A stretch of 64,000 bases of DNA from Symbiodinium natans (GCA_905221605.1 CAJNDS010002355.1:277001-341000), one strand, 5' to 3'. Counted from the first letter of the stretch, positions 29,899 to 40,798 are shown. The notes: a model not told the origin generated them from the sequence alone. Program-made: numbers and translations.

Positions 29899-29956
29899 GC
29901 CAGCGCCCGAAGCCCCCGCCCCCTCACAGCCGCGCCCAGCGCCGGCCACGCGTAAA
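29899..29956 (+). CDS. candidate exon, Pro/Ala linker
   Basis: Reads PAPEAPAPSQPRPAPATRK between an aagcccag acceptor and a strong gtgagg donor. Typical disordered linker. Confidence 0.5.
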
Positions 29957-30152
29957 GTGAGGCCGGGGTGCCTGGCAGAGGATCTTGGTGGATCGCTAGG
30001 AAGTTTCATAGAGCCCCCAAATCATCCCCGATCGAAACACGGTGTCGAGGATGTCGCAGGTTGTTGAAAACGTTGACAAGGTTTGTCACCTTGCGGGGTT
30101 TGGGTGTGTTGTACGGTCTGAGGCCGTGTGGCCATTTAATGTAGATTAAACG

Positions 30153-30644
30153 GTGTCTGCGTCTCATGAGCCCGGTTGCTTTGGGTCAACAATCAGAACC
30201 TGCGTGGGTTTCAGCCCGCGGAAACACCTTTCCTGTCACGACTGCTCCTTCCGTAGTCTTCAGGATGGTATCGTGCAGAGAAAAAAAAAGCTTTTCCCCA
30301 GCTCCGAATGGCATCGGAGCTGCTGTTTTTGGACTACCATACGCCTGGAGAAAGCCAAAGAGCAGCAAGCCCTCCCTTGGCTGGAGGCTGCAGATGCTTT
30401 GCCCTCAGTGGGGCCGAAACATCGTCTTCACGTGCTTCGAGCGACTCGGCAGGAGCAGCAGCTTGACATTTCGGTTGAGAGTACCAGGAGGCAAAGCAGT
30501 GTCCAGGTTGTAGTTGATGTTGTCATGTTCTGTGTTGTGGTGTGTCTGTGCAGTGCTCGACGGCTTTCTAGGAGAACGGAGTTGCAGCAGGCGTGGCAGG
30601 TGTTAGTGCCAGTTCAGACGACGAGGCAGCTGCCAGCTGCATGA
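30153..30644 (+). other. long open frame, coding uncertain
   Basis: 163 codons without a stop, but without an ATG near the start and with mixed composition (RLEKAKEQQALPWLEAADAL is the most protein-like part). Possibly an exon of about 100 nt near 30335-30480. Confidence 0.25.
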
Positions 30645-31209
30645 ACTGTTCGACGAGCACACCCGGACACTTGAAATCTCACCCTAAACTCTGAACCCTC
30701 ACTCCTATAAACTCTATGAACTCTAACAAAGCCCTATAAACCCCAAGAAGAGCCCTATAAACCCCAAGAAGTATGGTAGCAGTGGAATAGGCTATCCATC
30801 CTAAATGCCAAAATAACCTGCATAAACCCAAGGTCCAACAACACCCTGGGCGACCTTCGGCGTGCCCTTCGCGAAGTCGTGGCCCCAGAGTCTTTGGCAT
30901 CTTCGTCGTTGCTTTTTGGGCGGTTTAGGGTTTACCCCCCCCCCCCCGACATTGACGGAGTCCCCGTATGTGTGCGAATGTCTTCCTGGTTACCAAGTAC
31001 CGTCCCAGCACCACAGCTCCCGAGTCCCGAGGCCACTCAAGACCCTGAACAGCAGGCATGGTATACCCCGACGACTGTGCCGGACACCCCAATCTCCAAG
31101 CCCAACACCATCATCCCCCAACTGTTACGCCTGCCCTGAACCTTTAACCCTCCTGCTAGGTTCACGGGAATATGTGAGCAGGGTAAATGTAGCGAAAAGA
31201 GGTTCTAAG

Positions 31210-31290
31210 TTAGTTCTAAACCCTAAACCCTAAACCCTAAACCCTAAGCCCTAAACCCTAAACCCTAAACCCTAAACCCTAAACCCTGAA
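31210..31290. repeat. CCCTAAA array
   Basis: Twelve C-type units upstream of a weak exon candidate at 31367-31430 (frame TSSEVWRAQGMVDCRSRLA), which is itself followed by TTTAGGG at 31437. Confidence 0.9.
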
Positions 31291-31654
31291 GTTCAGTTCA
31301 TTTGCCCTAGACCCGTCTGAGCCCCGAACCCTTGAGCGAGAGAGGGTGAGAGAGAGCCCTTCCCTCAGGACCTCGTCCGAGGTGTGGCGGGCACAGGGGA
31401 TGGTCGATTGCAGGAGCCGGCTGGCCTTTAATTTTAGGGTTTAGGGTTTAGGGTTTAGAATTCAGGGTTCAGGGTTTAGGGTTCAGGGTTCAGGGTTTAG
31501 GGTTCAGAGTTCAGGTTTCCGACCCTAAACCCGCCCTGACCCTCAACCCAAGAGCCCTCAACCTGTTTAGGGATATGTCTAGGGCGTCTCAGCCCTAGAC
31601 CCTACATACTCTGCCTTCTCCCTAACCCTGAATCCTTTTTTGTTTAGGGTTCTA

Positions 31655-31735
31655 GGGCCTCTAAACCCTAAACCCTAAACCCTAAACCCTAAACCCTAAA
31701 CCCTAAACCCTAAACCCTAAACCCTAAACCTGGAA
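31655..31735. repeat. CCCTAAA array
   Basis: Eleven units immediately upstream of the exon at 31754. Confidence 0.95.
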
Positions 31736-31753
31736 ATGGTCCGTGCGCTCCAG

Positions 31754-31808
31754 GATCCGGAGGCTGCTGAGGCGCAGGTGCCAGAGGCGGGATTCCGGGG
31801 CCTCCTGG
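31754..31808 (+). CDS. candidate exon
   Basis: After gcgctccag it reads DPEAAEAQVPEAGFRGLL up to an 18-G run. The same frame is open upstream (LEMVRALQ), so the start may lie in the repeat border. Confidence 0.42.
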
Positions 31809-32165
31809 GGGGGGGGGGGGGGGTCAAACCTGCAGAAATCCCAAACCCTAAACCTTAAAACCTACACCCTAAACACTAAACCCTGAACCCTAAACCCTAA
31901 ACCCTAGACCTTAAACCCTAAACCCTAAACCCTAAACCCTAACCCTAAACCCTAAATCCGCGGCCCTAAACCCTGTAAACCCTCATTGAGGGTTGGGTGG
32001 TTTCTGGATCCTAAGGGAATCAGGGCGATTAGGCGGCTTAGGACTCCGGGATGTTTGGGGTTCAGGGACACCAAAAGCCCTGTAAGCCACATAAACCCGA
32101 TACAAGCCTCAGCCGGATAGTGCCAACAGCCTACACGGAGCTCTCCAGGCGCAGGTTCTTCGGTG

Positions 32166-32500
32166 TTGTTCTTCAACATGAGGGACCCTTCTTCAAGTAG
32201 CTTAGGGAGTTACAAGCGCACCATGCGCTTTGTAGAGAGTAAGCTAGATGCAATGCAGGCCTGCGTTTTGCAGATCGAATCCATGTGTGTTGTTTGTCGC
32301 TCTCTCGATCTTGTGCCATTTATTTCTAGCATCGCGAATGCTGACTTGGATGCATTGACATCCAGATGAGACGGTACTGCTTGAAAGCATCCTTTGCTGT
32401 AAGCTCTTGCAAGAGACGGAGACAGAGCAAGAAGAGGAACACACAGAAAACACCGATTTCCTTTCGCTTGTCTCAGGACTGCAAGAAACCTTACTCGTTT
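32166..32500 (+). CDS. candidate exons, two frames
   Basis: Frame one, ATG 32178 to TGA 32367-32369, reads SYKRTMRFVESKLDAMQACV, then IESMCVVCRSLDLVPFIS. After catccag a different frame reads ETVLLESILCCKLLQETE and an acidic stretch to 32500; gtaagc at 32400 is a strong donor that would cut it short. They may be two exons of one gene. Confidence 0.35.
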
Positions 32501-32645
32501 AAAAAAGTTAACCCTGCACTGAGCCTCACAGTGGATGCAGAACTGAATGGTCAATGATCTACAGTGAGAGAACCACCAACATCTTGGGCTCGGCTTGGGA
32601 GCCCCTAAACCCCAAACCCTAACCTCTAAGCCCTAAACCCCACAG

Positions 32646-32727
32646 GCAAAGCTTTGTCTCGGCTTTGGACAAGCGTAGCCTGTCGCTCTGCGTTGCCCAG
32701 GAAGCGGCGATAGTGCTTGCCGAACAG
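32646..32727 (+). CDS. candidate exon
   Basis: After ccccacag at the end of a CCCTAAA-type tract it reads SFVSALDKRSLSLCVAQEAA, then IVLAEQ, ending phase 0 at a good gtgggt donor. No family recognised. Confidence 0.55.
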
Positions 32728-32749
32728 GTGGGTCAGGGGGTTCAGCATG

Positions 32750-32940
32750 AGTCTGAGTTCCCAAGCCTTCAAGCCTTTTGACGAGACCCTCCAGAGTTTT
32801 CGGATTGCGGCAACTTTCACCTTCGATGTTCCGAATGCCTCAGCTGCTCCCCATGCTCTTGCCCTTGCCCTCGACTGCCCAAACCTGTGGAAGTATAGAG
32901 CACCCACAGATGTGCGGTGGGATGATGTGATGATGGCCTG
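32750..32940 (+). CDS. candidate exon
   Basis: Reads LSSQAFKPFDETLQSFRIAA, then TFTFDVPNASAAPHALALAL and YRAPTDVRWDDVMMACGQ. Strand-like, good composition, and open well beyond. Starts directly after the intron donor at 32728, which leaves very little intron, so this and the exon at 32646 may not both be right. Confidence 0.35.
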
Positions 32941-33210
32941 CGGACAGTGCAGGTGCCGCCAAGACGCAAGTTCGTCAGCAGTGAGGCCTTGGGTTCTCCA
33001 GGTAGTTTGTGCCTTCGAAGAATTTCATATCTCGGCTTCAGGTCGCATCTCAAGGGAGCCCGTAAGACAGAGAGTTCCCATGAGTCCCCGCCTTGTCTTC
33101 TTGTGCTGCTGCCACCACCAGGTGCAGTTGGCATCCGCGTTTAGAGATTCCCTGCCATCTCGATCTCCATTGCTCAGCTCAGCTACACCTTGATCCTTTT
33201 CTGTTCCAAG

Positions 33211-33378
33211 CCGTAAGCCTGCTTGATCCTGAGAAGCGTTCGGCGACTTCGCGCATCTTGCGATCAGCCCAAGATGCCTCGAAGGACATGCAGATGACAC
33301 TGGCCGACGCCAGCCTTTGCCCATCGGGCACACTGCTGGTCGATGCCGCGCCCATCAAGGCTCGCAAAGATCAGAGGG
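33211..33378 (+). CDS. candidate exon
   Basis: After ctgttccaag it reads VSLLDPEKRSATSRILRSAQ, DASKDMQMTLADASLCPSGT and LLVDAAPIKARKDQRG. About 56 codons of even, helical composition, among the better unassigned exons. The donor is unclear (GGGGCGAG..gttagg). Family not recognised. Confidence 0.58.
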
Positions 33379-33659
33379 GCGAGTTGTTAGGGTTTCCCTG
33401 GGGCTCGAGTTGTTAGGGTGCCCATGAAAACCTGTAATGGTAGTTGAGAGGTTTGAGCACTTGAGTGCGAAGCATCTTGGAGTCTGCGGCTTCATTTGAT
33501 ATCGGACAATGGCGTTTGGCCGCTGAAGATTGGCATGAACTCGCCCTAGACCCGAAAATCCCTTGAACAGAAATACCTGAAATCCGTCGAAACTTCCGCT
33601 GCCTCCCCTCAGATCGCAGTGCCTCCCCCACTTGCCGCTTCCTCAGCCCGGGAGAAGTG

Positions 33660-33930
33660 CTAGCCTCCTGAGGGATGTTGTGGGGATTAGGGGTTTAGGG
33701 GTTTATAGTTATAGGGCTGTAAGGGTTCGGGATTACAGGGTCGTAGGATTTAGGGTTTATACTTATAGGGCGTTATAAGGGTTTGGGATTATAGGGTCGT
33801 AGGATTTAGGGTTTCTAGTTATAGGGCTTTAAGGGTTCGGGATTATAGGGTCTTAGGGTTTAATTACAGGCGTTGCGGGTCCAGGAGTATAGGGTCTTAG
33901 GGTTTAGGGTTCGGGGTCTGGGCATCTTTA
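33660..33930. repeat. degenerate tandem of about 70 nt
   Basis: Phrases such as 'aagggttcgggattatagggtc' and 'ttaggatttagggtttatagtt' recur about four times. A higher-order repeat grown from telomere-like text. Confidence 0.6.
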
Positions 33931-34527
33931 ATCTTACAATCTTACCATGTTGAAAAAGTTAAGAGGTGGCCAAGCAGAATCTCGTTGCGTCGTTGCTCGC
34001 AACATGTCCGTGTCGTACTCTAAACCCTAAACCCGAAAGCCTTTTCACTGTCATGTCTATGTACCTTTCCAACAGACATAACGGCACGCGTCACAGTAAA
34101 GACCCTGAAAGCCACGGAGCCAGAAACCTCAGACCCCACATCAGCCTAAAACCCTTAAAGCCCCGTAAGCCTCGTGGACCCTAGGCCCTATACATCCCAT
34201 TGACCTTAAAGCCCTTATATAAAAAGAGCCTAGAAAACCCTGGAAAATGAAATGCAACCCTCTCAACACACCCGACTAGCCAACTCAACAACAACACCCG
34301 TTGAAGATACCGGTTCTTAGTAAGCAATAGTGAGGTGCCCTGCATAATCCGATTCAGGATTTAGGAATTAGGGTTTAAGGTTCGGGTTGAGCGGTTTGAG
34401 GGGGACTGGTTCTAGCATACGATTGCACTACGGGGAAGTCGCCTCGCATGCCAGATGCCGCGATTTCCTTGGCACACAGGGGCTGACCTTTCCAGGCTGA
34501 GCCCATGTATTCAGATCGGTTCAAGTC

Positions 34528-34848
34528 TAAAAGCCCTAAAAGCCCCAAAAGCCCCAAAAGCCCTAAAAGCCCTAAACGCCCTAAAAGCCCTAAGAGCCCC
34601 AAAAGCCCCAAAAGCCCTGAAAGCCCTAAGAGCCCCAAAAGCCCTAAAAGCCCTGAAAGCCCTAAGAGCCCCAAAAGCCCTAAAAGCCCTGAAAGCCCTA
34701 AGAGCCCCAAAAGCCCTAAGAGCCCTGAAAGCCCTAAAAGCCCCAAAAGCCCTAAAAGCCCCAAAAGCCCCAAAAGCCCCAAAAGCCCTAAGAGCCCTAA
34801 AAGCCCTGAAAGCCCTGAAAGCCCTAAAAGCCCTAAACCCTAAACCAA
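34528..34848 (+). repeat. 9-bp minisatellite AAAAGCCCY
   Basis: About 34 copies of a nonamer alternating AAAAGCCCT, AAAAGCCCC, AGAGCCCC and GAAAGCCCT. A multiple of three, so it is open in several frames on both strands (Ser-Pro-Lys repeats on +, Ala-Phe-Arg and Leu-Leu-Gly repeats on -). It merges into CCCTAAA at 34835 and an acceptor at 34858. Coding as an SPK-repeat protein is possible but less likely. Confidence 0.9.
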
Positions 34849-34858
34849 CCCTCCCCAG

Positions 34859-34918
34859 ATGAGCCGACCCCGAGGTCCCCGAGCCGGTCGAGCCGGCGGA
34901 GGCCTTCGCCAATGTACG
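34859..34918 (+). CDS. candidate exon, Ser/Arg-rich
   Basis: After cctccccag it reads EPTPRSPSRSSRRRPSPMY and ends in phase 1 exactly at GTTTAGGG. CCCTAAA precedes the acceptor. Confidence 0.48.
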
Positions 34919-35100
34919 GTTTAGGGTTTAGGGTTTAGGGTTTAGGGTTTAGGGTTTAGGGTTTAGGGTTTAGGGTTTAGGGTTTAGGGTTTAGGGTTTA
35001 GGGTTTAGGGTTTAGGGTTTAGGGTTTAGGGTTTAGCCTCTAGGGTTTAGGGTTTGGGGTTTAGGCTTGAGGGTTCAGGGTTTAGGGTTTAGGGTTTGGG
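34919..35100. repeat. long TTTAGGG array at intron 5' end
   Basis: Seventeen uninterrupted TTTAGGG units from 34919 to about 35036, then variants. It begins at the donor of the preceding exon. Confidence 0.97.
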
Positions 35101-35498
35101 GTTTGGGGATATTTGGAACCATTTTCTGTTTTTTGGGTACTATAATTCCTAAGAAGCTAAATGTTGCTAGGGTTCCAAGTTCAGTATAGTGTATACATGG
35201 GATCCTTCATCACCCCACCTGCAACTCTCCACTTAACGTGAGGCTGCTTTTTTGGGGTAGGGGGGTAGTTCGGGCAGGATCCCATTGCGGTCTGCGGGAG
35301 CTTAAGTAGCGGAGACCCAGGTAAACACAATGGGAGAGTATGAAACCCCAACTCTGCCAGGACCACCTGCAGAACTTACTGAAGCACTTGAGGACCCAAT
35401 ACTTGAGCATCGGGAGGTCTAGGTCAACAACCCGAAACCCTAAACCCCAATAAACGCTGGAAAGCATGGCGGGCGTATGCCTGCAAAGCCCTGCGCAG

Positions 35499-35548
35499 GA
35501 TGATCCGCAGCCAGCCCAGGTGGACGACGACCAACAGGCGTTGGCGGG
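35499..35548 (+). CDS. candidate acidic exon
   Basis: After ctgcgcag it reads DDPQPAQVDDDQQALA and runs into GTTTAGGG. A CCCTAAACCCC tract lies 50 nt upstream. Confidence 0.48.
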
Positions 35549-36312
35549 GTTTAGGGCTCGGGGTTCAGAGGTTCAGGGTTTAGGGTTTAGGGTTTAGGGA
35601 TTAGGGTTCAGGGTTTGGGGTGTAGGGTTTAGGGATTTGGGTTTAGGGTTCAGGGTTTAGGGTTTGGGGTTTAGATTTCAGGGATTAGGTTTTAGGGTTC
35701 TCGGGTTTAGGCTTTGGGGTTTAGGGTGTAAGGTCTAGGGGTAGAGCTATATATGCCCCCCATTCCGTACTAAGAACCAGGGGCATAGTTGAAGCTGAGG
35801 GTGTAAGCAGTAGGATAGCTATCGATGTAAGCTCACTTAGGATACTTCGAAGTTTATATACCCTGGGTTTTGGCGTACTGTACTTGAGTACTCTTTTTGG
35901 TTCTGGGTTCCTATGAGAGCTACTTATGCCTAACAAGTATATACTTTTTTCCAGGGTCTACTCCAAAGTAGGGTAACAATGCTAGGAGCCTTGGGTGCAC
36001 TTGCTTTGGGTTTGCAGGCCTGGCGGCCTGGTTCTGGTTACAACCATATTTGGGGCACGTTCAACCCTACTTCTATCTACCTATGTGCCTCTGAACGTCC
36101 ACGTAAGACACGGTAAGCCAGAAACTGTAAGCCCGAAAGCCTCAAGACCTAAGCAAAGCAGATCTTGGGCAAGCTGATCTGGGGCAAGCTGGTGAATTTC
36201 CGTGCTGATCTCCAAGTCATTGCAAGGGTTTCGGAGTTTGTTGTTTTGTGTGTTTAGGGTTTCAGGGCTTAGGTTCTAGCCCCGCTTGTCACCCTCACCT
36301 AAGCTTCCTCAG

Positions 36313-36409
36313 GTCTCAGGTGGTGAACCTTCAGAACCCGGTTCTGACGACGATGACGGTCACGACGATTCTGGGGATGATGATGATGATGATGGCCAGT
36401 ACCCTCCAG
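36313..36409 (+). CDS. candidate exon, acidic Asp-rich
   Basis: After cttcctcag it reads VSGGEPSEPGSDDDDGHDD, then a six-Asp run and GQYPP, ending phase 1 at gtggct. Typical acidic disordered region of nuclear or chaperone-like proteins. An alternative Met/Thr-rich frame is less natural. Confidence 0.55.
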
Positions 36410-36678
36410 GTGGCTTGGAACAATGCGACGTTAGTGTTTTTTTGAGGGGCCCTACATTGCATGATTTTAGGTTTTTTGTTTTTTGTATCTTGGGGAGGGC
36501 GGGGGGGGGGGGCGGGGGGTACACAGGTATGTACGACCTCTGAGTGGTTCATAAATCGGCTGGCCCTCAAGGATGTTTGAGCCTTGCAAGGATTTGCCCC
36601 CCTCGAAGCCCTAAACCCAGTGGCATGGACGGCCCGTCCGCGAATTTTGGTCATGCGGCCACTACCCCTCCACCCCCT

Positions 36679-36714
36679 CCCCCCCCCCCCCCCCCCCCAA
36701 AAAAAAAAAAAAAA
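36679..36714 (+). repeat. C20-A16 compound homopolymer
   Basis: Twenty C then sixteen A, same order as at 11111, 16155 and 60225. Confidence 0.95.
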
Positions 36715-37174
36715 GCTTTGCAGCGATCTTGTGTTGCGAGCCCGTTAAGAGCACATCAAGCCAGAAGGAACTTCCTTTCTCATGCCGGAGTTCTGGAAAA
36801 TTCTCTGGAAAGCTTCTGCAAAGCTCTCTTTCCGCGCCCCATGTAGGCAGAAGCCCCAAGACATGGAAAGAAAGTCCTCCAAGCCCCACAACTGTTGCAG
36901 AGGAGGGCTTAGGTTTATCTGGCTCAGGGTTTGTCATGTGGGAGAAGGAGGGTAGAACGAAACGGTGCCGTCACCTCCACCCAAATGGCTCGGGATCCCA
37001 AGTGTGGAAGTATCAACCCCGACGGGGTCTCCATGTAGTCATACACTTCATACCTTCTGCAGATCGTAACTTAGCCCTTAAACCCTAAACCTAAACCAGG
37101 GTGTCAAGTAGAATGATTCGTTGGCCCATGCATTTCGCACCAACGTCGCTAAAAAACAGCCGACAGGGAGCTCT

Positions 37175-37282
37175 CACCACGTTCTGCCCTGTGAATGGTC
37201 TTTTAACGTTAAAAACTCCATTTAGGGTTTTTAGGGCTTTTTGAAGTAAAAAAGCCCTAAGCACCGCGTTCTGCCCTGTGAA
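37175..37282. repeat. 21-nt direct repeats flanking a 66-bp hairpin insert
   Basis: caccacgttctgccctgtgaa at 37175-37195 recurs as caccgcgttctgccctgtgaa at 37262-37282 (20 of 21). Between them lies telomere-like sequence with agggcttttt/aaaaagccct inverted ends. The second copy ends at the next exon. It looks like an insertion with a long target duplication. Confidence 0.6.
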
Positions 37283-37283
37283 G

Positions 37284-37342
37284 GAGCCCCCTTCTTCGGC
37301 AAGGGCTTCGGTAAAGGCCGAGGCAGAGGTGCCACTTTTGGG
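37284..37342 (+). CDS. candidate exon, Gly/Phe-Gly-rich
   Basis: Reads APFFGKGFGKGRGRGATFG and passes directly into GTTTAGGG repeats. Groups with Gly/Phe-rich exons at 38309 and 39054. RGRG could be an RGG-like RNA-binding patch. Confidence 0.4.
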
Positions 37343-37940
37343 GTTTAGGGTTTAGGGTTTAGGGTTTAGGGTTTATCGTTGTTTGGGAAGAACTGTCACC
37401 CTTTTCGGGCTATCGATAGTTTTAGGGGTTTTAGGTGTAGGGTTTCGGAAAAGGTTAAACTCCGGGTCGCATGTCCATGCCTGGGCAGTCGTTGTGTCAA
37501 GTACGAGTCGGAGCTTGGACAGCAATGCTTGGGTTTGGTGAAAGCCTGCTACTGATGTCCGACAACGGAACACAAGCGCCCGTGCCAATGGCACGTTCAG
37601 GGACCTAGTGATAACTAGCCAAGGCCCCTACCTTTTTCCCCGCAAATAATGCATTCTTTCACTTGTTCTTGCATTTATACCTTGCGACAGCTGGCCGGCT
37701 GGCCAGACCAAGAACTTCCACCGTAATCCTAATGGTCCATGTGGTTGTAGCTGTTTCAATCTGGTAGTTGTTCAAGATTGCTGTCGCCCAACAGGCCATC
37801 AGGCAAGTTCTCCTTTTTCGGTAAAGATTCCGCTCTTAAATTAGGGTCCTTATTATAAGGGAATCTACTATTCTGGGGTCTGTGTTAGGGGTCTTTCATT
37901 TTCGTGAACCCCACAGATCCCTGAAACTCTACACTCGCAG

Positions 37941-38056
37941 GTCTTCCAGGGTACCGATGGACACCGGAACTGTTTTTGGACCGCTTTGAGCGCATGGGGC
38001 ACTTTCAGTGGCAGAACTGTCCGGAAACAACGTGCAGCCGGAACAAGAAGCACCTA
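37941..38056 (+). CDS. candidate exon
   Basis: After cactcgcag it reads LPGYRWTPELFLDRFERMGH, then FQWQNCPETTCSRNKKH. Good composition with two Cys. A competing frame (GTDGHRNCFWTALSAWGTF) is also open. Family not recognised. Confidence 0.5.
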
Positions 38057-38308
38057 ACACCCTAGACCACATAAACCTTTCAGTTAGTTCTCTACGGACA
38101 CTCCAGTCAGGGAAACCCTAAAACTTGTAAACCTGCAACCGCAACACCCCCAGACCATCCCCAACCTAGAATTTCCCTCAACCCTAAGAACCTAAAACCT
38201 AGACCCTAAAGACTGTATCCCTAAACCCTAAAAACCTACAACCTGGACCCTAAATCCTGCAATCCTCGGCCCAAAGCCCGCATCCACATAATGTGTTCTC
38301 TGATCCAG

Positions 38309-38345
38309 GCACTGGCAGTGGCACTTTCGGCGCAGGGTTTGGCAG
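38309..38345 (+). CDS. candidate exon, Phe-Gly
   Basis: After tgatccag it reads TGSGTFGAGFG before gtgcct. Preceded by a degenerate CCCTAAA tract. Short. Confidence 0.4.
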
Positions 38346-38510
38346 GTGCCTTCGCAGGGTTTACGGCTTTGGGGTTTTCAAGGCTTCGGGTTCGGGGTGT
38401 TCGAGGCTTCAGGGCCCTAGAACCCTAAACTAAGCCCTGAAGCTTTATAGGGTTTAGGGTTTAGGGTTTCGGGTTGAGGTTCTTCTTTCCGGGAGCTGGA
38501 GGGCTTGCAG

Positions 38511-38552
38511 GGTAGACGTCTGGGCGCGATGGAGAACTGTGACTTCGGCCAT
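38511..38552 (+). CDS. candidate short exon
   Basis: After gcttgcag it reads GRRLGAMENCDFGH before gtgcca; TTTAGGG lies 50 nt upstream rather than downstream here. TATA microsatellite follows. Confidence 0.4.
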
Positions 38553-39053
38553 GTGCCAAAAAAAACACCTCACGCAATCTGTATGTGTGTATATACATAT
38601 TATATATATATATATATACATATATACATGTGCACATACGGCGTGTGTGTATATGTGTATATAATCAAGCTCAACACCGATGCCCGGAGAGAAGTGAAAA
38701 GTCTGGATGGTTCCTTTCCTGCATTACCTGGCATAGGCCGGCTCAGTTTACATGGTTTGGTTCGGGGTATCACGCAGCTCTCACAACAGCCACAATCCGG
38801 TGAAACATGCTGCGTGAAGCATGCTGCGGCTCGCCCTGAAAAAACTAAGAGACTGAATTTGACCCTACGGTCACGCAACCCATCATGAATGCAGAGGAGC
38901 ACCCTGATTCTTTGACTAGATTTCTTACAACCCACATTAAGCCAAAACCATGATTCTCCGTTTCATCCCTAGGTCGTTTGGTTACCTAAGCCCTCAAACC
39001 CTGAACCCCAAACCCTGAACCCTAAACCCTTAACCCTTAACTTTGAGCCTCAG

Positions 39054-39146
39054 GGGTAACATGGGCGGCGGCTTTGGGGCACAGTGGCGTTTCGGTCCTA
39101 CTGGCCCCGGGCCTCTGATGCCAGACGACGAGGGCGGCCAGGCCGG
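39054..39146 (+). CDS. candidate exon, Gly-rich
   Basis: After tgagcctcag it reads GNMGGGFGAQWRFGPTGPG, then PLMPDDEGGQA, ending at gtctag. CCCTAAA upstream and TTTAGGG within 5 nt downstream. Confidence 0.52.
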
Positions 39147-39450
39147 GTCTAGGGTTTAGGGTTTAGGGTTTAAGGTTTCGGGTTTAGGGATAGGGTCTTG
39201 GCTTAGGTGCTTCGGGCTTTGAGCGTGTAGGGCTTTTGGGGGTATTCAGGGCTTGAGGGATTTTTCTTGGCTTGCGGCCGGCTTCATTGCAAAAATGGTT
39301 TATGGAAAATGGTCTTGATTATTCATTTATTTGTTTATATATGTATATACATACATATACAGGGTTTAGGGTTCAGGGTTTGGGGGTTTAGAGTTCACAT
39401 GGGCAGGTTGTGTGAAGCGCACTTGGAATTTGCGGGCTCGGCTCATGCAG

Positions 39451-39516
39451 GTTCTGGGCAGCACCGGCACCGCCACCACCTTCCCAGCCGGCCCGGGCCA
39501 AACAACAGGCGCTAGA
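39451..39516 (+). CDS. candidate exon, low-complexity
   Basis: After catgcag the frame reads VLGSTGTATTFPAGPGQTTG. A second frame is His/Arg-rich. Similar in style to the neighbouring Gly-rich exons. Confidence 0.33.
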
Positions 39517-39683
39517 AGTGTCCTTGGTAGCCCATGGGCACGCTTTTGCCGTTTTCGGGTTCTGGGTTCGCGTGTAAGAAGTAATCAACCCCCAACTTTA
39601 AAGGGAACTCTTGTTTTGATGTGCTAGCTGGTCTATCAACTCGGGGTCGCGGAGTTCTGGCGTTGTAGAAAGGTCCGACCACA

Positions 39684-39806
39684 ATGCCCTACCCGAGCTG
39701 CCCTGGCAATCTCGAGCGCATGGCCTTGCAAGGCACTGCGAGCCCTGAGGAGCAGCGCGCCGCCCGCGAGGAGAGATGGGAGTGTAAGGGCCCATATGGG
39801 CCCGTG
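39684..39806 (+). CDS. candidate exon, charged
   Basis: Reads MPYPSCPGNLERMALQGTAS, then PEEQRAAREERWECKGPYGP. An ATG opens it, but an upstream acceptor (gttgtag) is also possible. It precedes an (ACTAT)n microsatellite at 39830. Confidence 0.38.
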
Positions 39807-39829
39807 TACCTCCACGTTACGTCGGAAGC

Positions 39830-39907
39830 ACTATACTATACTAATACTATACTAATACTATACTGTGCTATACTATACTATATTATACTATACTATACTA
39901 TACTATA
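39830..39907. repeat. (ACTAT)n microsatellite
   Basis: ACTATACTAATACTAT-type pentamer/decamer repeats, ending in atag, the possible acceptor of the next exon. Confidence 0.92.
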
Positions 39908-39908
39908 G

Positions 39909-40052
39909 AGCCCAACGATACCTTGCGGTGCGGCGAAGGTACATGGACAGTCAGCCTTACGGATATGACTGAAGGGTGGGTTCTGGTACGCGAAGTCTGC
40001 ACGGGTTACATACTGGCCACAGCCAGCAAGCAGATCACTAGGGTTGTCTCAG
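39909..40052 (+). CDS. candidate exon, strand-rich
   Basis: Reads NDTLRCGEGTWTVSLTDMTE, then GWVLVREVCTGYILATASKQ, and stays open to 40249 (FEWILCLCYEGE appears later). Good composition and beta-like pattern. The true donor is unknown. Confidence 0.5.
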
Positions 40053-40798
40053 GCTGCCGAGATGTCATGATCGAGCTCGGGGGCCACCCAAAACCCAAAA
40101 CCCAAAACCCCATTGGATTCGAGTGGATACTTTGCCTGTGCTATGAAGGTGAGACAGGAGTTGTACACTCGCGTGAAAGCATGGGGACTTCGGGTAGTTA
40201 TTTGTATTCATTTCACAGGTCAACATTGTGTCTTTTCAAGGCATCCTAGTGGAACAGTGGGATGATTCATTATCTTCCTTCCATGAGTCCGCGAGGATCC
40301 CATTAAGGAATCCTTGTGTTCAAAGGGTTGAGTTTAAAGGGCCAGCCGCGTGAACCTGAAGCACGCGTTCCTGGACGCCCTGCTCTGACACAGGCTCGCC
40401 TTGCAGCGCTGGAAAGACGTGCAGGCTCGGTGAAGTTTGTTTAGGGTTCTGGTTGGGCCTACAATGGGTTGCCCATAAATATTGGTGAGGGCATAAATTG
40501 GGTGTCCTGGCGAAAACACTAGTAAAATTGTACTTTGTGCACACCCAATCCCTCAGTGGAAGAAGTGAAGAGTGGGTCATGCACTGGATGGCATGCAACG
40601 AAAAGGAGAACTGACACGTCATTCGTATTGCCATTGGGGTTGTTATCATTATTGTTATTGTGAATGTTTTGCCGTGAGCATGGGGGCAAATGAATATTGA
40701 CGATTTTGGGGTGGGTTTTCAGGGAATATTCGTATCTTGAACTATCCAGGAAGGCTTTTGCAGCATTTTTGTTTTTTGTGAGTCTGTTGGTGCTCTAA

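Noticed and set aside
37284-39516. Calling the Gly/Phe-Gly exons a nucleoporin
   Set aside because: Only a handful of FG dipeptides over three short candidate exons; insufficient for a family call.
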